64,000 nt of DNA from Przewalskia tangutica (lineage: Eukaryota; Streptophyta; Magnoliopsida; Solanales; Solanaceae), in contig CM056728.1 of NCBI GenBank assembly GCA_029844215.1, forward strand, positions 62,845,789 to 62,909,788. The letters are read 5' to 3'. Shown here piece after piece: positions 24,602 through 32,980 of the stretch. Each line of letters begins with the position of its first letter. The first letter of the stretch is position 1. A program made the position numbers and the translations under genes. Below the pieces are notes generated by a model. That model saw nothing but the letters and a program-made list of their open reading frames with translations. It had not been told where the DNA came from and ran no database searches.

Positions 24602-24780
24602 TGATACCACTTTTGTCACTTTGTCGCGAGCCTTGCTCCGACGACCCAACAAATGGTACCGGGCTGCTTGCGATCCCTGAGGCATGCCCTTCGGCCCTTC
24701 TCAGGATGTGCCATACGGAGAGCCACGGTTCGGGTCTGTTCCCGTGGTAGAGGCTCTGGCCTCTTTATACGCCACTTCAA
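24602..24780 (-). other. unexplained segment with a PBS/LTR-junction-like 18-mer
   Basis: TGATACCACTTTTGTCAC (24602-24619) is identical to the PBS plus LTR-end junction of the family but lies far inside the internal region. The next 160 bp match no other element here and do not resemble LTR or pol. The segment could be captured host DNA or the scar of a template switch. I cannot assign a function. Confidence 0.45.
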
Positions 24781-24784
24781 GTAC

Positions 24785-24905
24785 AAACACCGCCCGAGGC
24801 ACGCGAATCGAGATTCACCTGAGTTCCTAACCTTGCCTGGTAACTCTTCCAGAAAAGAAACAACCGCAACTTGGATTCCACTGCCTGCCAAAAGTGAAGG
24901 TAGGC
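24785..24905 (-). pseudogene. E2 integrase scrap
   Basis: This DNA aligns with the E4 integrase stump at about 18555-18660: shared TCACCTGAGTTCCTAACC, a CAGAAAA run and CCACTGCCTG. In the minus-strand frame it reads SGIQVAVVSFLEELPG. It joins straight to the post-gag spacer, so RT, RNase H and most of integrase are gone. Confidence 0.7.
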
Positions 24906-24949
24906 ACCCCGTGCAGCCTTACACCCTTCCTGAAATAATCATCTCGCAA

Positions 24950-25560
24950 CTTACTACCTAGTACACGGTTTGACTAAAAGATAAGACGGGTTGACCTCAT
25001 CGGCCCGACTACAGGTCGAACGCATCCACGAACTCGTACAATGGTTAACTAAACCTGGGCCTAACACCCTCGTGACCCTAACACAAAGCGGGACCACCAC
25101 AAACTGACCCCACCACCATACGGGCCGCGGGTCGACCCGCCACATGGCCTCAACCCGACCCGGCAACGCGCAAAACACTAGCTCCCTGATTCAGAACAAT
25201 CTCACCAATCACGTTACGAAAACCTAGCGGTCTTCTAAGCTCAACTACCCTCTTTCGTTTCACATTACTTAGGGATTCATCCCCCCAAAAATCTCACGTA
25301 TACTATGCACCCCGAAGGGTCAAACACAAAATAATTCTTTTACCAAAGATGGCCTCGCCTCTAAGGTCTTTACGTATACATTCTAAGGCTCCTAATTTCT
25401 CTATCCCCCAATCTTTCCCGATTAACTAATCATGATTCCCAACCACAGTTAACACAATGCTATCTGAAAATAATACCTAAGATATTCGCTACACATATAA
25501 ATCTCTAAAGGGTTAAGGATATACCTGTATCTACACGGCACTTCCCCTAGGTCGTTCTAG
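24950..25560 (-). other. E2 post-gag spacer with 14-bp palindrome
   Basis: The spacer is shared by all elements here: ACCCTCGTGACCCTA, then GTCGACCCGC-type sequence. The palindrome GCGGGTCGACCCGC is at 25127-25140. Some frames are open for 60-75 codons but agree with no other copy's frame. I see no known domain. Confidence 0.6.
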
Positions 25561-26501
25561 TCAAACCCGCCCTGCTGGGCGCATAGCTGGGGAAGGTGAT
25601 GAACTATCCACTGATCCTGAAGGCTGAGTCTCTACATCCGCACCACCCTTGGTCGGACAATTCCTCGCAAAATGGCCCGGCTGGCCGCAAAAATAACAAA
25701 CTGCCGAAGAAGCACGACACTCCCCACGATGACATCGACCACAACGGCCACACCGAGGTAGGGGTGGCCTCCTCTGGCTAACGCCCCTTCCTCTCCGCAC
25801 CACCAATCCGCGAATCGACCGGGTAGGCTGAGTCTTCCTACTTGCATCCTTCCTCATAGAACATTCCCTCGTCACATGGCCCTGACGGCCGCAGGTAAAA
25901 CAAGCACCAGTGAAGAGACGACATCCCCCGGGATGACGCCTGCCACATCGCGAACACTGAGGAAAAACTGAACTCGGTGGAGGGACACTCAGACCAGGCG
26001 AGGCGCATGTCTAATCTGCTGCTGAGGCGGTTCGCCTCGAGAGTTACCAAATGATCCTGCCAATCGGGCCCTCTTCTGCTGATCTTGGTTAATCTGTCGA
26101 TCTCTACATCTCTCAGCCCGCTGCACATAATCCTGAACGCAAGCCTGGCTCATTCCTGACTGAATAGCTACTTCTTCACAACCCTTCTTTAGATAATCAT
26201 CAATATCCTTGGTATACCGGTACATAAAATACTCCCTGGCTGCCAAGTCCCTTGCTAGTAACAGGGCCGTCTCCTTCCAATCCATATTTTCAGCTCCAAG
26301 CCGTGGAACTGAAGGTCCAGATGTCATGGCCGCAGTAGGAACTGCTGCGTATAAACTCTGCTTTCTTTGGCGGCGTCTCGAACTCCTCGCGTGAAGCATC
26401 ACCTCGGTGATGATTGGGCTGTGCCCTTCTAAATCTCTCAGACTTACTCGCAGCCTCCTTGGCCGCTTGCTTCTCGGGCCCGAGTTACTGGCGCGAGGCA
26501 T
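25561..26501 (-). pseudogene. E2 gag with in-frame loss of its central domain
   Basis: Gag is the structural protein that packages element RNA. The start ATG (26501) opens MPRASNSG, aligned with MPPRK or MPPRQ of relatives, and the frame stays open for 170 codons to 25989. The sequence passes from TALLLARDLAAR directly to EYFMYRYTKDIDDYLKKG. The roughly 130-residue retrotransposon-gag core present in E6 (from DPQEFIRQL to FDSLARYVP) is missing without loss of frame. A frameshift separates this from the nucleocapsid part. That part holds one decayed knuckle zone (CSRCGRRHPG) and one intact CCHC knuckle, CYFCGQPGHFARNC, in 25561-25875. Pol does not follow. Confidence 0.88.
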
Positions 26502-26687
26502 CAGTAAAGGAAAGGAATACGTTAGAGGGTCCAACTTATAACACAACTCTAAAGCACGATCTCGAGTGAGAAGAATGGAAACCAATCCTAAATATCCTAT
26601 AGCCTCACGATTATTGGTGTGGTGCACAACACACCGATAATCAAGACTTACTAGATACGGTCAGTAGACACTTTCCGAGGATTAAGC

Positions 26688-26698
26688 GCTCGATACCA
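26688..26698 (-). other. E2 primer-binding site, one base short
   Basis: On the minus strand TGGTATCGAGC. E4, E5 and E6 read TGGTATCAGAGC at the same place. AAAG separates it from the LTR end at 26703. Confidence 0.8.
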
Positions 26699-26702
26699 CT
26701 TT

Positions 26703-27368
26703 TGTCACGACTGCCCGGTTCGTGGATAGTGCCTTACCCGGCACCCAAGTAGTCATACATCGAGAAATCAGCGAATATAAAACAACCAAGATATGAAGCA
26801 GTATAAATAAGACACGGTTGGGAAAAGTTGCCTTTCGGCATAAATATATATAAGTACCCCAAAGCGACGATTCATCCCAACCTTACAACAGTCTGGACTC
26901 TAAGAGTTTAAAACAACAATGGCGGACAGGCCCGCCATACCTGAATGCAAATATCTACAACAACAGGGACCATACCAAAATGCTAAGCCTCGAGAAGCGG
27001 GCTTTCCCAACGAAACGGTGATCCTAAGAACGGGGATCAACGAGGAGTACCTTTACTCATGATGAACGCAGCCCGGAGAGGTCGATAACAAGTACCAAGT
27101 ATGTGAACGAAAATCGTAAATGAAATCATAGTAGTCTATATAAAGCAGGAGACATGTATGATAACCAAAACTACAGTTCACAATAAATAAGTAGTTATGT
27201 CAAGTCAGGGACTCACGCCCTCAAAGTCATCATAAAACCGTACGGGGTAAGTATGAAGGCATAGCCGACTACTAAAACCCACAGTACAAACAAGGTCGTA
27301 AACTGTATCATGAGATCTGTCTAGACCGTCACATGATCAAAGCTGGCCACTCGCCCGCAGTATCTAAT
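26703..27368 (-). repeat. E2 5' LTR, truncated
   Basis: It matches 20911-21580 but has many short losses in GC-rich motifs, such as CCTCGAG for CCTCCGGAG and CCATACCTGAATG for CCATACCCCTGAATG. It ends at about 27368 against a plus-oriented LTR end. Confidence 0.8.
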
Positions 27369-27440
27369 TACTCTGATGTTGTATCACTAGGGTGCCCGGG
27401 GTAAGGCACCAGTCACGGGCCCGGGTTCGGGTCGTGACAG
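27369..27440 (+). mobile_element. 72-bp plus-strand LTR 3' end scrap
   Basis: TGATGTTGTATCACTAGGGT to GGGTCGTGACA at 27440 is the terminal part of an E3-type LTR in plus orientation, between two minus-strand LTR pieces. It is probably what is left of an inserted element whose remainder was deleted. Confidence 0.75.
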
Positions 27441-29233
27441 TTATTCTTGTTTATAACAATCTTATTAAAGCAGCCATGATCTAGGAAATGTAATACAATT
27501 TTGTCTTATCTTAGCTTCTATGCAGATGGAGGTTTCTCCTGGTTTTAATATAATTACTTATTTGTCCATACATTTTCCTTTATTAACGCTGCAGTGGTTC
27601 GTTCGATACTTATTCTCACTTCCGAAATCAGTAAAACATTATTATTTAAAAACCAAGTACTCATTACTCACGAATGAGGTTTCACACTTCTTAACAACTT
27701 TCATATCAATTCAATTAAGTCAAGTCTCTTATCTTTTAAGATTAAGTTTCTTAACTTCTAAAATCAATAAACCATTCTTTTATCTTTCTTAAGTCGTTAT
27801 ACCTAACTTTCCATAAAGCTAGTATAACTCTTAAGCTTTTAAAACCAAGTATTACTCTTTTTTCAAAAACGATTCTTAATTCTTTTGAAATACTTCAAGA
27901 TTCTTTATTATTTAAAACTCCAGTCAAAAGACATCGAAGTAAAACCACGTTCAGTTAACACACGTACGTCTACCGTACTATATACATTCTTTTAAAATAT
28001 CATGCTCAAGAGGATAGGAAGAATCACATACCTCGCGGCGATTATAGACTATTAGCAAATAGCTCCAAAGTACTGTAATCCTGCTAGCCTTTTCCACCCT
28101 TTGAGTAGAATACGCTACTCGCAGTACTTCAACCTATAACGGTCATATAAGTCTATCAACGTCTAGACTACTCTGTAAAATAATTCTAGATACAGATTCT
28201 TTATTCTATGGAAAATCAAAGACTTCCTACCCACAAACCACACAAGTCTCATCAGAATACAAATCCTATGTAAGTACAGTTCAATTCTCTTCTTTTATAC
28301 CATCCTTAAATACGTCTTATACTCATTTCTATACTACTACAGTATGTAATTTCCAATTACAATAGAAGGACAGTATATTTACCTCGACAAGCCCAAAATT
28401 ATCCAAGTTTAAATGTAGATCCTGAGCAACGTTTAGCTCCTATTCTGTACACTCCAATACGCTCCAAGAAACCCTTAGAAGTTCTACACAACTTCTACTT
28501 AACACTTCAACCGACTATGAAGATTTTCCTTAGGGTTTCGTTTTGTGACTGAATGGAAGTATAGTAGTATTTCTGGGCTTTTAGTATAGGTGTGACCTTG
28601 GGATACTATAAGGTATTTGGGCCAAGGTATTTTGGAATAGTAACAATACTTGGAGAATACTTTTCTACCAAGGGGGGGGGGGTATTTTTACGAGAACAAC
28701 TCTCAAGAGGGGGGGGGGATGTTTCGGCCAAGGCTCACAAAGGGGGAGGGCTGCTCTTGGACGAGAGCAACAAGAAGAGGGGAGGGATTTTCAAGACTTA
28801 GAAAATGTTTTAGGGATGAAGAAGTCTTCAACTCAAGGGGGGTATTTATAGGGAAAACAATGGCCAAGATTAAGACAAGTGGTGGGCAAGTGTACCTTAT
28901 CCAACTACCACACAAAATATCACAAATATCCTACCAACTCCTTGACCAAAGTCTTGGCACAAAAAACGTGCCAACACAAGCCCTTTGCCGTCCACTTTGA
29001 GGGTGACACATGTCACCCTCCCGTTGGTCCAAAATATTTCATCTCTCGGAAAAATCCGCAAAAATAATAAATGTTGCAACCGTAATTTTCCCTTCGCAAA
29101 GTCCGGAAAACGTTTCGTCGGAAAACGATTCTTTTCGCTAGTTGTGCACAAATTTCGTCCCTTGCCTAACTTAAGGCTTAAACTTTTGTACGTACGCCCT
29201 CATGTACATACTCTGGAAATACGGGGTATAACA
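27441..29233 (-). mobile_element. E3-type LTR, 5' half, minus strand
   Basis: GTTATTCTTGTTTATAACAA onward is close to the reverse complement of the E3 LTR (near 34800 leftwards). It ends ATACGGGGTATAACA at 29233, that LTR's 5' terminus. The 3' part is missing. A TATA box is at 28843-28851 and GACACATGTC near 29003-29012. The leader has long G runs on the plus strand. Confidence 0.8.
28843..28851 (-). promoter_or_regulatory. TATA box in E3-type LTR fragment
   Basis: TATTTATAG after GGGGGG on the plus strand, in the standard position upstream of the leader. Confidence 0.6.
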
Positions 29234-30155
29234 ATATACCCTCTTATTTATAACATGCAACGATTTTTAGCTAACAACCGAATTGATTACAACATGAGTG
29301 GCTAACATGCCCATTTTCGGTTTTCCACAAGGCGACAAGATCCAAATCTTTTCAAACTTTAATAGAACAACCACATGCTCACTTCTTAACTACTATAAAT
29401 TGAAATCTTCATTTACACAAGAAGGTAAAGATTTTACCTCAAGAAGCCCTCTTTCCGAAATCTTCTTCACTTTAAAATTACCCACACGTACCCTCTACAA
29501 GCTTGACAACACTTTTCCTTCTTGAAGCCTTTCCAAAAATCTCACCGGGGTTCATCAATTTGAGAGAGAGGAGAGGAATTTTTCTTAGGGAAACCCTTGC
29601 AAATGGCCAAGTCTTGAAGACTTGGTCCTAAAATAAGACCCTCATTTGGTCAAAAAGATGGGAGGGACACTTGTCACCCTCCCATAGGCCTTCTATCAAA
29701 ATATCCCCTGTTTTTCGCCCCTTTCCGCGTAAAAATCCCGCCTTGGCGTCGCGGCCCTGCCTCCGGCGCCGCGGCGCTGCAACCTCAGAGGATTTTCAGA
29801 ATTATCGGCGCCGCGGCCCTGCTGATAGCGCCGCGGCCCTGTTGATGGCGTCGCGACGCTGCGACGCCTGCTGGGAAATCTGTCCTCTGCGTCAGCCCAT
29901 AGAACTTCTAACGCCCGCAACTTCCTACCCCGATGTCCAATCGACGAGTGGTTTGTTGCGTTGGAAACTAGACTCAATGAACTTCATACTAGTCTTTTAA
30001 AACACCACAAAACTCCTAAAGAACTAGGGGATATACCGCTCCAAAGTGGACTGAACGTCTGCCTACAACATTTTGCCAACCCAACTTTCCAAATTCAAAT
30101 CTTATTTCCTTTCGTACGTTCTTAACTAATCCTCTTGAATTTACGGGGTGTAACA
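29234..30155 (-). repeat. S1 LTR, 5'-terminal part (divergent subfamily)
   Basis: It resembles the first third of the E1 LTR on the minus strand but is divergent, and it ends TTTACGGGGTGTAACA. A palindrome variant GACACTTGTCACC lies near 29669-29681. An unusual GC-rich repeat is at 29745-29875. Confidence 0.75.
29745..29875. repeat. GC-rich repeat (GCGCCGCGGCCCTG units)
   Basis: About six imperfect copies of GGCGCCGCGGCCCTGCTGAT. It is far richer in G+C than its AT-rich surroundings and is absent from the other LTRs. Confidence 0.7.
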
Positions 30156-30160
30156 GAACC

Positions 30161-30879
30161 CCGTGCAGCCTCACAACCTTCCTGATATATAACATCTCGC
30201 ATAACCCTCCACCGAGTAAACAGTCCTGACTGAAAGACAAGATAGGCTGACCTCATCGTCCCGACTACTGGTCGAACGCATCTACGAACTCGTACGACGA
30301 TTAACTAAACTTGGGCCTAACACCCTCGTGACCCTATCATCTAGCGGGACCACCTCAAACTGACCCCACCACATTCCGGGCTGCGGGTTGACCCGCGATA
30401 TGGCCTCAACCCGACCCACTTCGCGCCAACCTCTCTCGTTCCCCGATCCGGAACAATCTTACCAATTCACGTCATGAAAGCTACCACTTTCATCTCACAT
30501 TACCCATGGAATTATCCCACAATATATTTCACGCATACCAAGTACTTCGACAAAGACCAACCGTACAATCATCCACTTAAGACGGCCTTGCATCCAAGGT
30601 CCCAACTGTTATAAATTCTAAGGCTCACCATTTTCTCGTCCCCAGACTTACCCTTTTCAACTACCCATGTTTTCTAATCCACACCTAACACAATGCTATC
30701 CGTACATAGCACTCCACATGTATCTACCATAGCGACCTAAACAAGTCTCTTAAGGGCTGAAGATATCTCTATAACTCTCGCCTCACTTTCCTTTGTCGCT
30801 CTAATCAAATCCTGCTCTGGGCGCATAACTACGTAAGGTGATGAACCACCATTGATCTGGCGTCGAGTCGTAACATCCG
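30161..30879 (-). other. E4 post-gag spacer
   Basis: After the GAACC duplication the spacer resumes with CCGTGCAGCCTCACAACC, as in E2 near 24910. It holds the palindromic GCGGGTTGACCCGC (30383-30396) and runs to the end of gag. No domain recognised. Confidence 0.6.
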
Positions 30880-32231
30880 CGCCACCTGGTCGGATAATTT
30901 CTGTAAAATGGCCCCGCTGGCCGCAAGCATAACAAGCTATCAAGTAGTATGACACTCCCATAAGAACACCTACCACAACGCCATACAGAAAGGGTGGCCT
31001 CCTCCAGCTAACACCCTTCCTCTCCGAACCACTGAATGCCAGAATCGACTGTAGGCTAAGTCATCCCACCTGTATCCTTCCTACTAGGACATTCTCTCCT
31101 CACCTGGCCCTGACGGCCGCTGGTAAAACAAACATTAGTAAAAAGACGACATTTCGGGATGACGTCTACCACATAGTGAACACCGAGAGAAATCGGTGGC
31201 TAGAACCCATGTAAATCGTGAACTAAACCACGGAGTTCGACCAACTCCTAAATACCGAACGCCCCAAGTGCGGAGGACCACTTTGTCGGGCGGAGGCGCA
31301 TAACCGCCTGCCGAGAAGGTCCGCTCGAAAGTTACCAAAGGACCTGCTGCTTACGCCTCTTCTGCGATCTTGGTTAATCCGTCGATCTCTACGTTCTCTC
31401 ACTGCGCATGATAAGTCTGACGCGGCAATGTCCATGCTCGATCAAGAGCTACTCTTGTACAACCCTTTACTAGATAATCGTCAAGTCCTGTGACATATCG
31501 GTGCACTCTATCCTCCATGTCTGCCACTAAAGCGGGGACATAACGAGCCAATGAGTCAAACTCGATACTGTATTCCCGAACCGTCCGCCCGTTCTGCCTC
31601 AACCTCATAAATCTATCTGCCCGAGCTCTCCTCATCTATGAGGGCAAAAAGTGTGTAAGAAATGCCATTGAGAACTCGTCCCAACCAGCTGGAGGCGCAT
31701 GCTCCCCTAGGACAGTTCCCATGAATCAAACCAGTCGACTGCAGTATCACGCAGCCGATGTGAATCTAATACCACCGACTGTGTCTCTGAGGCCTCGATC
31801 ACTCTCGTGATCCGCTACAACTGTCATATAAACTCCTGAGGATCATCCACAGTCCTCGACCCATAGAACTCTGGTGGACTGCAACTCCAAAAAGTCCCGA
31901 AGTTTCAAACCGTCGGCTCTGGGGTGTATTACCGGTACTACCAGCCCCCCGTCTATCCTCATGCCTCGCTACAAGCCGAGCTAGTAACTGGGCCATCTCC
32001 TCGTAACCATATCCTCTGTTCCTGGCCGTGGGACTAGAGGCTCAGGTATCGTGTTCTCTGTAGCTACTGCTGCTGCTCTAAACTCTTCTGGGGCTAGCGG
32101 CGTCGCAGAACTCCCCGAATGAAGCACCACCTCAGGTGATGACTGGGCCTGTGCCCTCGCACTCCTCTGTGTTCCACTAGCAGCCTCCTCACGCTGCCTG
32201 CCTCTGGGCCCCGGTTGTCTTGCGTAGGCAT
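30880..32231 (-). pseudogene. E4 gag, frameshifted
   Basis: The ATG at 32231 begins MPTQDN. Successive fragments in three frames cover the Gag plan. The N-terminus with EPLVPRPGTEDM is at about 32010-32045. Near 31780-31980 is LLARLVARHEDRR. The core (about 31500-31635) reads RADRFMRLRQNGRTVREYS and FDSLARYVPALVADM. GLDDYLVKG follows. Two nucleocapsid knuckle zones are present; the second, CYACGQRGHF (about 30910-30940), has isoleucine where the last cysteine should be. At least five frame changes rule out a product. Spacing of motifs agrees with E6. Confidence 0.88.
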
Positions 32232-32411
32232 AACTAGCACAAGCGAATCGCGAGTGAGTCCAACTTATAACACACTCTAAGGCACGATCTGAGTGAGAAG
32301 AATGGAGACCAATCCTAAATATCCTATAGCCTCCGATTATAGGTGTGGTGCACAACACGCCGATAATCAAGACTTACTAGATACGATGCAGACACTTTCC
32401 GAGGATTAACT

Positions 32412-32423
32412 GCTCTGATACCA
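32412..32423 (-). other. E4 primer-binding site (intact iMet type)
   Basis: GCTCTGATACCA on the plus strand is TGGTATCAGAGC on the minus strand, the standard plant initiator-Met tRNA site, four bases from the LTR end at 32428. Confidence 0.92.
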
Positions 32424-32427
32424 CTTT

Positions 32428-32980
32428 TGTCACGACCCGACCTCGGGCCCGCGACTGGTGCCTTACCCCGGGCACCCTAGTGATATAATCATCAGAGAAA
32501 ATCAGCGGAAATAAAAACTCATAAAAGATAAACAGTGAAATAAGAAAACAGGCTAACCAAAACGGTTACCTTTCTGTATATATAAATAAAAACTTGAACA
32601 GTTACATCCTTTACAAACCCTGCCCACAACAGTACTACATACCTCTAAGAATTTTTATAACAACTATGACGGGACAGGGCCCCGCCATACCCCTGAATGT
32701 ACAAGTACCTACAATCTCAGGGAAATCATACCAAAAGATAAGCCTCCGGAGAAACGGAGCTTCCCAAAACGCTGAACTGTGATCCTATGAGCGAGGATCA
32801 ACAACTGGTGTACCTCTACATGCGGCATGAACGCAGCCCCCCGAAGGAGGTCAGTACAACAGGTACCAAGTATGTGAAACTGAAAATACAGTAAATGAAA
32901 TCATAATAGTCTATATAAAACAGGAGACATATATGATAACCAAACTACGATACACAATATGTAAGCAGTCATGTCAAGTA
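32428..32980 (-). repeat. E4 5' LTR, segment before E3
   Basis: Nearly identical to 14215-14760, with one or two changes per 100 bp. It stops at GTCAAGTA, the last five bases being E3's target duplication. Confidence 0.92.

Larger units (their letters stand above)
20911..27368 (-). mobile_element. E2: gag-bearing gypsy element with truncated 5' LTR
   Basis: The 3' LTR is 20911-24319, the internal region 24320-26702, and a 5' LTR start at 26703 matches 20911 onward for about 660 bp. At about 27368 the 5' LTR is lost. The PBS (26688-26698) reads TGGTATCGAGC, one base short. Internal content is gag, spacer, an integrase scrap and an unexplained segment. The left flank TTTAT has no partner on the right. 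Confidence 0.82.
18666..30155 (-). mobile_element. S1: solo LTR inserted in E4, itself interrupted
   Basis: The LTR 3' terminus (TGTCACGACCC at 18666) and 5' terminus (GGGGTGTAACA ending at 30155) are flanked by identical GAACC at 18661-18665 and 30156-30160. Removing the nested material (20911-29233) leaves 2245 + 922 bp, about one LTR, with no internal region of its own. This fits loss of an element by recombination between its LTRs. About 430 bp of the expected LTR is missing where E2 and the scraps sit. Confidence 0.88.

Noticed and set aside
26703..29233. 26703-29233 as the complete 5' LTR of E2
   Set aside because: Only the first 666 bp pair with 20911 onward; the remainder is a different LTR subtype joined through an inverted scrap.
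29671..30000. 109-aa ORF over the GC-rich repeat, possible host exon
   Set aside because: It translates the GCGCCGCGG repeat and adjoining LTR sequence; there is no domain and no frame consistency.
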